From: Sphingomonas zeae
GTDB lineage: Bacteria; Pseudomonadota; Alphaproteobacteria; Sphingomonadales; Sphingomonadaceae
Length of the DNA stretch: 64,000 nt
Assembly (NCBI RefSeq): GCF_014197135.1
Contig: NZ_JACIFA010000004.1
Coordinates: forward strand, 268,709-332,708
Reading direction: 5' to 3'
Shown here piece by piece: positions 29,863-38,928 of the stretch. The notes beneath the pieces are model-generated. The model searched no databases. It saw only the letters and a program-made list of their open reading frames with translations, and had not been told where the DNA came from. Both the position numbers and the translations under genes were made by a program. Positions within the stretch are counted from its first letter, which is position 1; the number at the start of each line of letters is the position of its first letter.

Positions 29863-30132
29863 TTACATCGCGTTGGTCGCGTTGGTGGTCATCGTGTCGT
29901 TGGCCATCATCATGTCGTTCGACATGGTGTCGTTGGCCATCATGCCACCGTTCATGGTGCCGTCGACGGCGGTCATGTTGTCGGTGGCGGTGTCCATGCC
30001 TTCCGAAGCGTTCATTTCGGTGGTCATGTTCGCGTCGGTGGTGTTCTCGGTCTTCGAGCCGCAAGCCGAAACCGCGAGCGCCGCGCCGGCGATGATCGAG
30101 CCCGTCAGGACCTTGGAGATGATTGCACGCAT
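29863..30132 (-). CDS. Methionine/Asn/Thr-rich small lipoprotein
   Basis: 89 residues. The signal (SKVLTGSIIAGAALAVSAC) ends in a lipobox Cys, so the mature protein should be lipid-anchored. The mature 65 residues contain 13 Met, many Asn, Asp and Thr, only one Lys and no aromatic residue, arranged in loose repeats such as ANDTM and SNDMMM. Met-rich periplasmic proteins can bind copper(I) or act as oxidisable Met sinks; either is a guess here. The start at 30132 is favoured by the signal peptide. It is a single gene with its own terminator. Confidence 0.78.
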   Translation of the reverse strand: MRAIISKVLTGSIIAGAALAVSACGSKTENTTDANMTTEMNASEGMDTATDNMTAVDGTMNGGMMANDTMSNDMMMANDTMTTNATNAM

Positions 30133-30234
30133 TGGAAGCTCCCTTGATATTATGGATTTGGAACGGCTTGCTGGCCCTATTACCCAAATCGGGGTGGACA
30201 TTAATCGGATACCGTCCGGTCCTCAAGCCTCGTT

Positions 30235-30894
30235 TTATCGGTCCGATGCGAGGGTCTTGAGGAACGCCGGAAAGCTGAACGCTAGCGCCTCGTCAAAGGT
30301 TTCCAACGACTTGACGCCATTTAGCGCAAAAAGACTGGTTACCGGGAACTCGGGCAGGCCGCACGGGACGATTCCGCCGAAATGCGAAAGATCCGGCGCG
30401 ACGTTGACCGCAAAGCCGTGCAGCGTCACCCAGCGGCGCACGCGAACCCCGATCGCGCCGACTTTCGCTTCCGTGCCCCCGTCGCGGGTCCAGATGCCGA
30501 CGCGGCCCTCGGCACGGAAGGCGTTCACGCCCAACTGCCCCAGCGCCGCGATCAGCCAGTCCTCCAGCGTATGAACGAAATGTCGCACATCTCGCCCGCG
30601 CTTATTGAGGTCGAGGATCAGATAGCCCGTCCGCTGGCCGGGACCATGATAGGTATATTTGCCGCCGCGCCCGGTCTGGAACACGGGGAAGCGCGGATCG
30701 ACCAGTTCGACCGGATCGGCGCTGGTCCCGGCGGTATAGACGGGCGGATGTTCGAGCAGCCAGACGAGCTCACGCGCCTCGCCCGCCGCGACGGCGGCGG
30801 CGCGCGTCTCCATCTCGGCCAGCGACTGGTCATAGGGGGTCAGGCCCGGACTGATCCGCCATTCGATATCGGGCATGTCGGGAATATGGGTCAC
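30235..30894 (-). CDS. lipB: Lipoyl(octanoyl) transferase LipB
   Basis: Transfers octanoate from acyl carrier protein to the lipoyl domains of 2-oxoacid dehydrogenases and the glycine cleavage H protein. About 219 residues. The family signature [19 protein letters not shown] is present; the catalytic Lys is in [14 protein letters not shown] and the catalytic Cys in [14 protein letters not shown], after [11 protein letters not shown]. Several GTG/ATG starts are possible (30900, 30894, 30876). 30894 is preferred because AAGGA lies 9 bases upstream. LipA is not in the window. Confidence 0.93.
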   Translation of the reverse strand: MTHIPDMPDIEWRISPGLTPYDQSLAEMETRAAAVAAGEARELVWLLEHPPVYTAGTSADPVELVDPRFPVFQTGRGGKYTYHGPGQRTGYLILDLNKRGRDVRHFVHTLEDWLIAALGQLGVNAFRAEGRVGIWTRDGGTEAKVGAIGVRVRRWVTLHGFAVNVAPDLSHFGGIVPCGLPEFPVTSLFALNGVKSLETFDEALAFSFPAFLKTLASDR

Positions 30895-31029
30895 GATCAC
30901 CCGTCCTTGCGCCCGGTGCGACGCCGATGCAAGCGGCGCAGTCGGGCGACCGCGCCCGATGGCTTTGCATCCGGCAATCGGCTAGGCAGACGCGGACAGG
31001 CGGACGGGGTGGCCGCCAAGGGAGGTAGC

Positions 31030-31881
31030 ATGACCGTCAGGATCGGAACGGTGTGGGACAGCACGCAGCAGGTGCTGGCGGGAAGGGCCGGGATGATCGC
31101 CCCCTTTGCCGCGATCGGCTTCGTCCTGCCCAGCGTGCTGCAGCTCGTCCTGGCGCCCCCCACACCCACCCAGCCCCAGATCGGGATGATGGCGCTGGGT
31201 CTGACGGTCCTGTCCGCACTGCTCGGCATCTGGGCTCAACTGGCGATCATGGCGCTGGCGACCCATCCGGCGACCACCAGTGCTGACGCCTCACGCGCGG
31301 GCCTCCGCCGGTTGGGGCCGGTGCTGGGCGTCGCGCTGGCGATCGGCATGGGGTTCGCGCTGGTCGCGCTGGTGATGATCGTCGTACTCGGGCTTTCTCA
31401 TTTCGACTTTGCCGCGGCCGTGGCCGCCAATGGCGATCCGTCCAAAATGCCGCCGATCAGCGGTGGCGCTTCCTTGTTCCTGCTCCTTTATGGCCTGGCG
31501 ATCCTGGCGGGGTCGCTATGGCTGGTCGCGCGGCTGATGCTGACCTACGCGGTCGTGCTGAACGAGCGGCGCGGACTGGGCGCGATCCGCAGATCGATCG
31601 CGCTGACCCGTGGGCTGACCTGGCGGCTCATCGGCACCTTCCTGCTGTTCGGGATCGTCATGCTGGTCGCGACGCTGGCGGCGCAGAGCGTCACCGGCGC
31701 GGCGTTCCGGCTGGCACTCGGGGCCGATCACGCCGTGACGGCGGCCCGGCTCGCGGCGCTGCTGGGCTCGATCGTCAGCGCGGGGTTCCTGACCCTTGGT
31801 TATGTCTTCATCGCGCGGCTCTACGTCGCCACGGCGGGCGACCAGGCGCATCACGAAGAGGTCGGTTCGCGGTCGCTGTGA
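31030..31881 (+). CDS. Polytopic inner-membrane protein, unknown function (first of a pair)
   Basis: 283 residues with about six membrane segments, for example MIAPFAAIGFVLPSVLQLVL, LGVALAIGMGFALVALVMIV and WRLIGTFLLFGIVMLVATLA. GGAGG lies just before the ATG at 31030. A cytoplasmic motif IRRSIALTRG recurs as LARSVGLTRG in the next gene, suggesting that both belong to one family of YciC or glycerophosphodiesterase-membrane-domain type. The stop overlaps the next start (TGATG), so they are coupled and may form a heteromer. Confidence 0.75.
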   Translation: MTVRIGTVWDSTQQVLAGRAGMIAPFAAIGFVLPSVLQLVLAPPTPTQPQIGMMALGLTVLSALLGIWAQLAIMALATHPATTSADASRAGLRRLGPVLGVALAIGMGFALVALVMIVVLGLSHFDFAAAVAANGDPSKMPPISGGASLFLLLYGLAILAGSLWLVARLMLTYAVVLNERRGLGAIRRSIALTRGLTWRLIGTFLLFGIVMLVATLAAQSVTGAAFRLALGADHAVTAARLAALLGSIVSAGFLTLGYVFIARLYVATAGDQAHHEEVGSRSL

Positions 31882-32627
31882 TGGGATTGGATGTCGTTGC
31901 CACCCTGCGGGACGCCTGGGGCCTGTTCCGCCGCGACCGTTCGCTGCTGATCCGGCTGGCCGCGCCATTCCTGTTCTGGCCTGCCTTCGCATTGGGGCTG
32001 CTGGTCCCTGCACCGCCGCTGCCGGAGACCGACGGCGGCGAAGCGACGGCGCGCGCCATGGCCTGGGTCGATTCGGTCGGGGCCTGGGCGGGCCATTATG
32101 GCGGCTGGTATTTCGCCAGCTACGCGGTCGGCATGATCGGAACGGCAGCCATATTGGCGCTGCAGCTCACCGGTCCGGTGACGGTGGGCGAAGCGCTGGG
32201 CCGCGCGATGCGGATGGCGCCGCGCTTCCTGCTGGCGATGATCCTGGTCGCATTGCCGGTGGGGGCGGGGATGCTGCTGTACATATTGCCGGGGCTTTAT
32301 GTCTCCGGCCGGCTGCTGCTGGTCGGGCCGGTGCTGTTCGCCGAGCGGCGTATGCCCGCGATGGCCGCGCTTGCCCGCTCGGTCGGGCTGACGCGCGGGG
32401 CGGGGCTGCCCATGGCGGCGCTGGCGTCGTGCACCACGCTGGGCGGGATGATCGCGGCTCAGCCCTTCATCGCGCTGATCGACGTGGTGCAGGCCGACGG
32501 TGCAGGCAATCCGGTCGCCGTCGCGCTGCTCCAGGCGGGGGCGGCGGCGGTGGCGATGGCGGCGGGGCTGGCCCAGGCGCTGGTCGCGGTCGCGGCCTAT
32601 CGCCGCCTGGTCAATCGCGCGGCGTAA
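31881..32627 (+). CDS. Polytopic inner-membrane protein, unknown function (second of a pair)
   Basis: 248 residues, five to six hydrophobic segments (LAAPFLFWPAFALGLLV, YAVGMIGTAAILALQLTG, FLLAMILVALPVGAGMLLYI and others). It shares the R-S-x-x-LTRG motif and gene position with its upstream neighbour and is probably a divergent paralogue. It begins at the ATG overlapping the previous stop. Its last 17 bp overlap the 3' end of the convergent GNAT gene. Confidence 0.75.
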   Translation: MGLDVVATLRDAWGLFRRDRSLLIRLAAPFLFWPAFALGLLVPAPPLPETDGGEATARAMAWVDSVGAWAGHYGGWYFASYAVGMIGTAAILALQLTGPVTVGEALGRAMRMAPRFLLAMILVALPVGAGMLLYILPGLYVSGRLLLVGPVLFAERRMPAMAALARSVGLTRGAGLPMAALASCTTLGGMIAAQPFIALIDVVQADGAGNPVAVALLQAGAAAVAMAAGLAQALVAVAAYRRLVNRAA

Positions 32628-33204
32628 GCCGGGGAATCTGCGGCGCGGCATCCTCGGGCAACACGCCAAGCGCGCGGGGATCGAGAAACGTCTCGATCGC
32701 GCGCGATACGGCCACGAAGCCCTGTTTGCGATAAAAGTTGAGCGCGGACGGGTGATCGAGCGTGCAGCTATGCAGCCAGACCCGCTCGACCTTGGCGGTC
32801 CAGGCGCGCATCAGCGCTTGCGCCATCAGCCAACGACCATGGCCGTGCCCCGCCAGTTCGGGGATCAGCCCGAAATAACCGATCTCGCACTCCCCCGCCG
32901 TGCGATGGTCGAGTTCGAGCAGCCCGACCTCGATCCCCGCCCGGTCGACGACCGCAAAGACCGACACGGCCGGGTCATGGATGATCACGGTCAGCGTCGC
33001 ATCGTCCATCACCAGCCGCGAGAACCACAGCCAGGGCGCGCCGACCCGCGCGAACAGCGTGCGGTACTTGGCCGGATCGGGTTTGCCCCAGGCGACCAGT
33101 TGCAGCGGCGAGGCGGGCATGGGGCGCGGGCGCGGCCGTTCGCGCATTTCCAGCGTGGTGACGATGGTGGCGATCTCGGCGGGATCGACGGGGATCAGCG
33201 CCAT
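32611..33204 (-). CDS. GNAT family N-acetyltransferase
   Basis: About 197 residues. The GNAT core covers VFAVVDRAGIEVGLLELDHR, CEIGYFGLIPELAGHGHGRW (acetyl-CoA pyrophosphate loop, G-H-G-H-G) and WLHSCTLDHPSALNFYRKQG with the FVAVSR strand. The N-terminal 60 residues are an additional strand and helix region. The substrate is unknown. It starts 5 bp after the hemF stop and so is the last gene of the apt-trmL-hemF operon; its 3' end overlaps the convergent membrane-protein gene by 17 bp. Confidence 0.87.
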   Translation of the reverse strand: MALIPVDPAEIATIVTTLEMRERPRPRPMPASPLQLVAWGKPDPAKYRTLFARVGAPWLWFSRLVMDDATLTVIIHDPAVSVFAVVDRAGIEVGLLELDHRTAGECEIGYFGLIPELAGHGHGRWLMAQALMRAWTAKVERVWLHSCTLDHPSALNFYRKQGFVAVSRAIETFLDPRALGVLPEDAAPQIPRLTPRD

Positions 33205-33209
33205 CCGGA

Positions 33210-34070
33210 TTATTCCCAGGTCGCCAGCGGCGGCAGGCTCATCAGGATCGCATCGATATTGCCGCCGGTCTTCAACCCGAACAGCGTGCCCCGATCATAG
33301 ACCAGGTTGAACTCGGCATAGCGCCCACGCCATGCCAGCATCGCCGCACGGTCCGCCTCGGTAAAGGGCAAGCCCATGCGCCGCCGGACGATACGCGGGA
33401 AGATGTCGAGAAACGCCTCGCCGACATCGCGGGTGAAGGCGAAATAGCCGTCGAAGTCGCCCTCCAGATGGTCGTAGAAGATGCCGCCTACCCCGCGATG
33501 CACCTGGCGGTGGGGGATGTAGAAATATTCGTCAGCCCACGTCTTGAACCGGGGATAATGCTCCGGGTCGTGGGCATCGCAGGCCACCTTCAGCCGGGCA
33601 TGGAAATCCGCCGTGTCCTCTTCGATGGGCAGCGGCGGATTGAGGTCCGCGCCGCCGCCGAACCAGCGCTTGGTCGTGGTCAGGAAGCGGGTGTTCATGT
33701 GCACGGCGGGCACATGCGGATTGGCCATATGCGCGACCAGGCTGATCCCCGTCGCCACGAAGCGCGGATCGTCGCCCGCGCCGTGAATCGTCTTGGCGAA
33801 CGGCCCCTCAAAGGTGCCGCCGACCGTCGAGACGTTGACGCCGACCTTCTCGAAGACACTCCCCTTCATCACCCCGCGCACGCCGCCGCCGCCGGGCTCG
33901 CCACTGGGGTCGGTACGGTCCCAGGCGGTGTATTGGAAGGCCGCGTCCGAACCCGCCTCACGCTCGATCGCCTCGAATTCGGCACAGATCCGGTCGCGCA
34001 GGGATTCGAACCAGAGGCGGGCGGCGTCCTGCTCGGCGTCGAGCGCGATGTCGGGGGTGCGGCTGTTCAT
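33210..34070 (-). CDS. hemF: Oxygen-dependent coproporphyrinogen III oxidase HemF
   Basis: Decarboxylates two propionates of coproporphyrinogen III to vinyls in haem synthesis, using O2. 286 residues. Conserved stretches include GGVRGVMKGSVFEKVGVNVS, VHMNTRFLTTTKRWFGGGAD (substrate-binding Arg/Trp region), VHRGVGGIFYDHLEGDFD and the C-terminal RGRYAEFNLVYDRGTLFGLK. The ATG at 34070 gives the standard length; upstream in-frame sequence is Arg/Pro-rich and unlike HemF. It sits downstream of petABC on the same strand, which makes sense since the bc1 complex needs haem. Confidence 0.95.
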   Translation of the reverse strand: MNSRTPDIALDAEQDAARLWFESLRDRICAEFEAIEREAGSDAAFQYTAWDRTDPSGEPGGGGVRGVMKGSVFEKVGVNVSTVGGTFEGPFAKTIHGAGDDPRFVATGISLVAHMANPHVPAVHMNTRFLTTTKRWFGGGADLNPPLPIEEDTADFHARLKVACDAHDPEHYPRFKTWADEYFYIPHRQVHRGVGGIFYDHLEGDFDGYFAFTRDVGEAFLDIFPRIVRRRMGLPFTEADRAAMLAWRGRYAEFNLVYDRGTLFGLKTGGNIDAILMSLPPLATWE

Positions 34071-34104
34071 GGCGCGGCGTTCTGGGCGGGGCCGGGCCGG
34101 GGGG

Positions 34105-34560
34105 TCAAGCCGTGATTGCGGCCCAGCCGGTCTGGCGGCGCGCTTCGGCCAGCAAAATACCACCGGTGATCGCCACGTTGAGCGAGCGGACGCCTTCGCG
34201 CATCGGTACCCGCACCCGGATGTCTGCCGCGTCGTGGACCGCCTCCGGCACGCCCGCCCCTTCGGAGCCGAGCAGGATCACGTCGTCGGGCCGGAACGCC
34301 ATCTCGGGCAGCGGTATCGCGCCCAGCGTCGTTGCCAGCACGATCCGCCCGCGCGTTGCGGCGCGAAAGGCATCCCAGTCGGCGTGCCGCACGACCTCGG
34401 CCATGGCGGCATAGTCCATCGCGGATCGGGCAAGTGCGCGGTCGGAATAGGGAAAACCCATCGGCTCGATCAGGTCGACCGCGACGCCGAAACAGGTCGC
34501 GGTGCGGATCAGCGTGCCGACATTGCCCGCAATATCGGGCTCATGAAGCGCGAGCCGCAT
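34105..34560 (-). CDS. trmL: tRNA (cytidine(34)-2'-O)-methyltransferase TrmL
   Basis: SPOUT-class, trefoil-knot methyltransferase that 2'-O-methylates the wobble base of tRNA(Leu) isoacceptors. 151 residues, the usual short length. It begins RLALHEPDIAGNVGTLIRTA and has the knot motifs DVILLGSEGAGVPE and REGVRSLNVAITGGILLAEA, where the SAM lies. The start overlaps the apt stop by one base (TGATG). Confidence 0.93.
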   Translation of the reverse strand: MRLALHEPDIAGNVGTLIRTATCFGVAVDLIEPMGFPYSDRALARSAMDYAAMAEVVRHADWDAFRAATRGRIVLATTLGAIPLPEMAFRPDDVILLGSEGAGVPEAVHDAADIRVRVPMREGVRSLNVAITGGILLAEARRQTGWAAITA

Positions 34561-35096
34561 CAGTGGCCGGGGAAGGACACCAGCGCATCCACCGCGATCT
34601 CCTCCCTGCGCAGTGCGTCGGCACCGCCCAGATCGGGCAGGTCGACCAGGAATTGGGCTTGGCTCACGATCCCGCCCGCCTTGCGGATTAGCCGGACCGC
34701 GGCGCGCGCGGTGCCGCCGGTGGCGATCAGATCGTCGACCAGCAGGACGCGGGCGCCGGGAACCAGCGCATCCTCATGGATGGCGATCCGGTCCTGGCCA
34801 TATTCCAGCGCATAATCCTCGGCGATGGTCGCGCCGGGCAGCTTGCCGTCCTTGCGGATCAGCAGCACCCCCGCGTTCAGCGGCACCGCGAGCGCGGCCG
34901 CGAACAGGAAGCCGCGCGCTTCGATCCCTGCGACCAGATCGACTTTCCCGCGCGTCGCGGCGGCCATCCGCTCGATCGTCTGCGCGAAACCCCTGGGGTC
35001 GAGCAGCAGGGTCGTGATGTCGCGGAACTGGATGCCGGGCTTGGGGAAGTCCGGGATGGTGCGGATCAGGGCTTTCAGATCGTCATGGGCGCTCAT
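34560..35096 (-). CDS. apt: Adenine phosphoribosyltransferase
   Basis: Purine salvage enzyme making AMP from adenine and PRPP. About 178 residues. It has IPDFPKPGIQFRDITTLL at the start, VAGIEARGFLFAAALA, and the PRPP loop VLLVDDLIATGGTARAAV. Two ATGs (35108 and 35096) fit; 35096 gives the usual length, and neither has a clear ribosome-binding site. It leads an operon apt-trmL-hemF-GNAT with overlaps or small gaps. Confidence 0.95.
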   Translation of the reverse strand: MSAHDDLKALIRTIPDFPKPGIQFRDITTLLLDPRGFAQTIERMAAATRGKVDLVAGIEARGFLFAAALAVPLNAGVLLIRKDGKLPGATIAEDYALEYGQDRIAIHEDALVPGARVLLVDDLIATGGTARAAVRLIRKAGGIVSQAQFLVDLPDLGGADALRREEIAVDALVSFPGH

Positions 35097-35155
35097 GCGA
35101 ATTGTCATGGGCCGGAGAGGGGCGGGGGTAAAGGGGGAAGGCTCCCGAACTTCCC

Positions 35156-35257
35156 CGTTCCCTTCAGCCTGGGCAAAAGTCGAAGGCCAAGGGCATTCCG
35201 CCGCCAAATAAACGGAGACGGTAGGGCATGGGCTTCGATATCGCTCCGCCTGAACGG
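35156..35257. repeat. Inverted pair of CAGCCTGAGCGAAG-type repeats
   Basis: A direct-orientation copy (CGTTCCCTTCAGCCTGGGCA through GTCGAAGGCCAAGGG, 35156-35191) and a reverse-orientation copy (CTTCGATATCGCTCCGCCTG through AACGG, 35233-35257) flank about 40 bp. They could pair in RNA between petC and apt. Confidence 0.62.
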
Positions 35258-35284
35258 GGGTGGGCCGAGCGCACGGAGGGACAA

Positions 35285-35318
35285 GAAAAAGGGCGGCTCC
35301 CTTGTCGGAAACCGCCCC
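35285..35318 (-). terminator. Rho-independent terminator of petABC
   Basis: On the minus strand GGGGCGGTTTCC and GGGAGCCGCCC pair around GACAA with two mismatches, followed by TTTTTC. It is about 30 bp after the petC stop. Confidence 0.78.
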
Positions 35319-35346
35319 AGTTCTCTCACATCGGGCCAGCCCGATC

Positions 35347-36195
35347 TCAGTGTTTCACGTCGCGCCAGACATTCTGATACGCACCCCAGGCCAGGAAACA
35401 GAAGATCAGGATGAAGACGAACGCCCCGATCCCTGCCGCATGACGCGATTCCAGCTTGGGCTCGGCGGTCCAGGTCAGGAAGGCGGCGACGTCCTTGGCC
35501 ATCTGGTCGCGGCTCGCGAGCGTGCCGTCGGCATATTGCACCTGCCCGTCCTGGGTGATGGGCGGCGGCATCGCGATGTTGAGATTCGCGAAATAGGGAT
35601 TGTAGTGCAGCCCCGTCGGCGTCTTGGCGTCGGGGAATTTGCGCAGCAACTCGGCGGGCTGGTTGCGATAGGCATCCGGGCCGATCAGCGAATAGACGTA
35701 ATTGGTGCCCTCATGCCGCGCCTTGGTCATCAGCGACAGATCGGGCGGCAGCGCGTTATTGTTCGCCGCGCGCGCCGCGACCTCGTTGGCAAAAGGCGAG
35801 GGGAAGCGGTCCGATGGGACGTTCTTGCGCGTCGTCGCTTCGCCCGTCTCCGGATTGATCGACGGCTGCTCGATCGCCCACTGGTTGGCGATCGCCTTCA
35901 CCTCGGCCTCGTTATAGCCGAGGTCCTTCAGGTCGCGGAACGCCACCAGCCGCAGCGAGTGGCAGGCCGCGCAGACCTCCTTATAGACCTGGAAACCGCG
36001 CTGGAGCTGGCGGCGGTCGAAGCGGCCGAAAATGCCGTCCGACGCCAGATGCGCCTCCTTGGGATGGAGATGGAATTCCTCCTCCGCGGTTGGCGCGGGC
36101 GGGTCGGTGACGAGCCCCGACACGCTGCCCCACAGCGCGATGGCGAGGACGAGGGTGAAGGCCGCCCCGACCAGGAATGCGATGCCACGAACCAT
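35347..36195 (-). CDS. petC: Ubiquinol-cytochrome c reductase, cytochrome c1 subunit
   Basis: Haem c subunit of complex III, accepting electrons from the Rieske centre. 282 residues. An N-terminal hydrophobic segment (IAFLVGAAFTLVLAIALWG) precedes the domain; the haem motif is CAACH within QVYKEVCAACHSLRLVAFRD and the axial Met is in NLNIAMPPPI. The C-terminal membrane anchor is IGAFVFILIFCFLAWGAY. It is the last of petA-petB-petC, with 26 bp to petB and a terminator after it. Confidence 0.96.
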   Translation of the reverse strand: MVRGIAFLVGAAFTLVLAIALWGSVSGLVTDPPAPTAEEEFHLHPKEAHLASDGIFGRFDRRQLQRGFQVYKEVCAACHSLRLVAFRDLKDLGYNEAEVKAIANQWAIEQPSINPETGEATTRKNVPSDRFPSPFANEVAARAANNNALPPDLSLMTKARHEGTNYVYSLIGPDAYRNQPAELLRKFPDAKTPTGLHYNPYFANLNIAMPPPITQDGQVQYADGTLASRDQMAKDVAAFLTWTAEPKLESRHAAGIGAFVFILIFCFLAWGAYQNVWRDVKH

Positions 36196-36221
36196 GTTCT
36201 TTTATCCTCTCTCGGTTCGCG

Positions 36222-37505
36222 TCAGGCCAGGGCCGACTTGGTGGGAGCCGTGCCGCCATGCTTGGCCAGCACCGCCTCGGTGATCGAGTTGGGCAGGGGA
36301 GCCGGCCGCTCGGTCCGCGCGATCCAGGGCAGGATCACGAGGAAGTGGAGGAAGTAATAGGCCGCCGTCACCTGGCTGAGGATGATGAAGAAGGGCGTCG
36401 CGGGCGAGCCCCCGCACCAGCCGAGCAGCAGCACGTCGACCACCAGCACCCAGAAGGCCACCCGCGCCTTGGGCCGGAAATTGTTCGACCGTACCGGCGA
36501 GCTGTCCAGCCAGGGGAGGAAGAACAGCAGCAGGATCGACCCGAACATCGCCAGCACGCCCCACAGCTTGGCCGGCAGGATGAAGTCGGCGGTGAAGGCG
36601 CGCAGGATCGCGTAGAAGGGCCAGAAATACCATTCGGGCACGATATGCGCGGGCGTCGAAAGCGGGTTGGCCGGGATGTAATTGTCCGGATGGCCCAGAT
36701 AGTTGGGGAAGAAGAACAGCAGGCTGGCGAACACCAGCAGGAACACGCCCAGCCCCACCGCATCCTTGGCGGTGTAATAGGGGTGGAAGGGCACGGTATC
36801 CTGTTCGCCCTTCACGTCCACGCCGGTCGGGTTGTTCGAGCCGGGAATGTGCAGCGCCCAGATGTGCAGGATGATGACGCCTGCGATCACGAAGGGCAGC
36901 AGATAGTGGAGCGAGAAGAAGCGGTTGAGCGCTGCATTGTCCGGCGCGAAACCGCCGAGCAGCCAGATGCGGATCGTGTCGCCGACCAGCGGGATCGCCG
37001 AGAAGAAACCGGTGATGACCTGCGCGCCCCAGAAGCTCATCTGCCCCCAGGGGAGCACATAGCCCATGAAGGCGGTCGCCATCATCAGGAGGAAGATCAC
37101 CACGCCGAGCAGCCACACCATCTCGCGCGGGGCCTTGTAGGACCCGTAATAGAGGCCACGGAAGATATGGGTGTAGACGACGATGAAGAACATCGACGCG
37201 CCGTTGGCGTGGGCATAGCGCAGGAACCAGCCCGCGTTCACGTCACGCATGATGCTTTCGACCGAGTCGAAGGCGACGCCCGCATTGGCGGCATAGTGCA
37301 TCGCCAGCACGACGCCGGTGATGATCTGGATGGCGAGCGCGGCGCCCGCCAGCACGCCGAAATTCCAGAAATAATTCAGGTTGCGCGGCACCGGATAGCC
37401 GGCACCCACCGCATTATAGACGAGGCGCGGCAGCGGCAGCTTCTCGTCCAGCCAGCGCATGACCGGCTGCTTGGGTTCGTAATGCTTGGCCCAGGGAAAG
37501 CTCAT
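36222..37505 (-). CDS. petB: Ubiquinol-cytochrome c reductase, cytochrome b subunit
   Basis: Membrane core of complex III with two b haems and the Qo and Qi sites. 427 residues. There are eight or more hydrophobic helices; haem ligand His residues lie in [33 protein letters not shown] and [20 protein letters not shown]. The Qo motif is PEWY ([16 protein letters not shown]), followed by the transmembrane tail. It lies between petA and petC. Confidence 0.97.
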   Translation of the reverse strand: MSFPWAKHYEPKQPVMRWLDEKLPLPRLVYNAVGAGYPVPRNLNYFWNFGVLAGAALAIQIITGVVLAMHYAANAGVAFDSVESIMRDVNAGWFLRYAHANGASMFFIVVYTHIFRGLYYGSYKAPREMVWLLGVVIFLLMMATAFMGYVLPWGQMSFWGAQVITGFFSAIPLVGDTIRIWLLGGFAPDNAALNRFFSLHYLLPFVIAGVIILHIWALHIPGSNNPTGVDVKGEQDTVPFHPYYTAKDAVGLGVFLLVFASLLFFFPNYLGHPDNYIPANPLSTPAHIVPEWYFWPFYAILRAFTADFILPAKLWGVLAMFGSILLLFFLPWLDSSPVRSNNFRPKARVAFWVLVVDVLLLGWCGGSPATPFFIILSQVTAAYYFLHFLVILPWIARTERPAPLPNSITEAVLAKHGGTAPTKSALA

Positions 37506-37519
37506 GTCTCGGGTCTCCC

Positions 37520-38107
37520 TTAAGCGGCCGCGCCGACCGTGACGGTCGTGTCGCTATCGAATTTATAGTCGGGGACGAGCAGGTTCAGCGGCGCCGGACC
37601 CTTGCGGATGCGCGCGGCCGTATCATAGGCCGAGCCGTGGCAGGGGCAGAAATAGCCGCCATAGGGGCCTTTATTTTCGCCCTCGCCGGCACCCAGCGGC
37701 ACGCAGCCAAGGTGCGTGCAGACGCCGAGCGTGATGAGCCAGTTCTTCTTGCCCGGCTTGGTCCGCTGCTCCAGCGTCTGGGGATCGCGCAGCTCGGAGA
37801 GCGGCACCGCGTCGGCCTCGGCGATCTCCTTGGGCGTCAGATTGCGGACGAACAAAGGCTGCTTGCGGAAGCTGGCCTTGATTGCTTGGCCCGGTGCGAT
37901 CTTGGACAGGTCGATCTCGGTGGTGGACTGGGCAAGCACATCGGCCGACGGGTTCATCTGGTTTATCAGCGGCAGCACGATCGCCAGCGCGCCGACCCCG
38001 GCAAAGGATACCGCTGCGATATTGATGAAGTCGCGGCGGCGGGGATCATGGACCTCTTCATGGAATGGCTCCGGCGCCTCGCCGGGGGGTACGGTGTTCT
38101 CCGTCAT
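37520..38107 (-). CDS. petA: Ubiquinol-cytochrome c reductase, Rieske iron-sulfur subunit
   Basis: 2Fe-2S subunit of complex III. About 195 residues. A twin-Arg type N-terminus ([20 protein letters not shown]) acts as membrane anchor and Tat signal. The cluster ligands are in CTHLGC and CPCHGS, with the supporting [15 protein letters not shown] loop between. AGGA 9 bases upstream favours the ATG at 38107 over 38113. It is first in petABC. Confidence 0.96.
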   Translation of the reverse strand: MTENTVPPGEAPEPFHEEVHDPRRRDFINIAAVSFAGVGALAIVLPLINQMNPSADVLAQSTTEIDLSKIAPGQAIKASFRKQPLFVRNLTPKEIAEADAVPLSELRDPQTLEQRTKPGKKNWLITLGVCTHLGCVPLGAGEGENKGPYGGYFCPCHGSAYDTAARIRKGPAPLNLLVPDYKFDSDTTVTVGAAA

Positions 38108-38415
38108 CGCCATTCGTCCTGTCCCTCCACCTTCGCTCGCGTTCGACACGCTACGCTCTGACGGTCGTGCCGGATTGCCCCCGGTCATGCGCCGCCCTCT
38201 CACAACCCGTCCCTGATGAACGGTGCGTCAGGTTAGCCTTGCTTGATCGGGTTTGCCAATCCCCTTTGGGATCGGCGCTTCTCACCGTTCAGCACCGGTG
38301 CAGGCGCTTGGGCGTAGGAACCAGCGTTCGCGCTGCGGGGTTGACCGCTGACTCGACGCGGATGACGGACCCCTGCCGCACCCGCTCCGGCTGCACCAGG
38401 GGCATGGAGAGGATG
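38108..38415. other. Divergent intergenic region, petABC and lipoprotein gene
   Basis: About 300 bp between the petA start (minus) and the Gly/Tyr-rich lipoprotein start (plus). It should hold both promoters. No operator palindrome, small ORF or repeat was recognised, and no clear -35/-10 pair was assigned. Confidence 0.4.
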
Positions 38416-38928
38416 ATGACCCTGGGAAAGATGGGCGCCAGAACAGGCTGGGCCGCCGCGATCGCGGCCGGGTTGTTGGCGCTCGGTGGGTGCACCGATG
38501 GCTATGGCTATAGCGGCGTGTCGGTGGGGGCGGGTTATGGCGGCGGTTATGCGCCGGGTTATTACGGTGGATATGGCGGCTATGGTTACGCGCCGTCCTA
38601 TTTCGGCTGGTACAACGATTTCTATTATCCGGGCACCGGCGTCTATGTCTATGACCGGTATCGGCGCCCCTATCGCTGGAACGATGGCCAGCGTGCCTAT
38701 TGGGAAGGGCGGCGCGACGCGTGGCGCGGCGGAGCGATCCGCGATCAGTGGCGCGGATGGGGCCGGGGCGGCTGGCGCGGGCAGGTGCCCGGCGCAGCCC
38801 CCGCGCCTGGTGGCTGGCGGGGCAATCCCGGCCGGTGGCGCGGGCAGCAGGGCGTTCGCCCGACTCCCTCCGCGCCGCGTCCCGGCGGCTGGCGCGGTGG
38901 CCGACCGGGCGGACGTGGCCCGCGTTAA
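38416..38928 (+). CDS. Gly/Tyr/Arg-rich lipoprotein, unknown function
   Basis: About 170 residues. A signal with lipobox (AAAIAAGLLALGGC) is followed by an N-terminal Gly/Tyr-rich region (YGGGYAPGYYGGYGGYGYAP), a middle with YDRYRRPYRWNDGQRAYWEG, and an Arg/Gly/Trp-rich tail where GGWRG-like units recur. It is probably an intrinsically disordered, basic outer-membrane or periplasmic protein. Four nearby ATGs compete (38404, 38413, 38416, 38431); 38416 has GGAG at 6 bases. The stop overlaps the convergent MaoC stop at a shared TTAA. Confidence 0.68.
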   Translation: MTLGKMGARTGWAAAIAAGLLALGGCTDGYGYSGVSVGAGYGGGYAPGYYGGYGGYGYAPSYFGWYNDFYYPGTGVYVYDRYRRPYRWNDGQRAYWEGRRDAWRGGAIRDQWRGWGRGGWRGQVPGAAPAPGGWRGNPGRWRGQQGVRPTPSAPRPGGWRGGRPGGRGPR

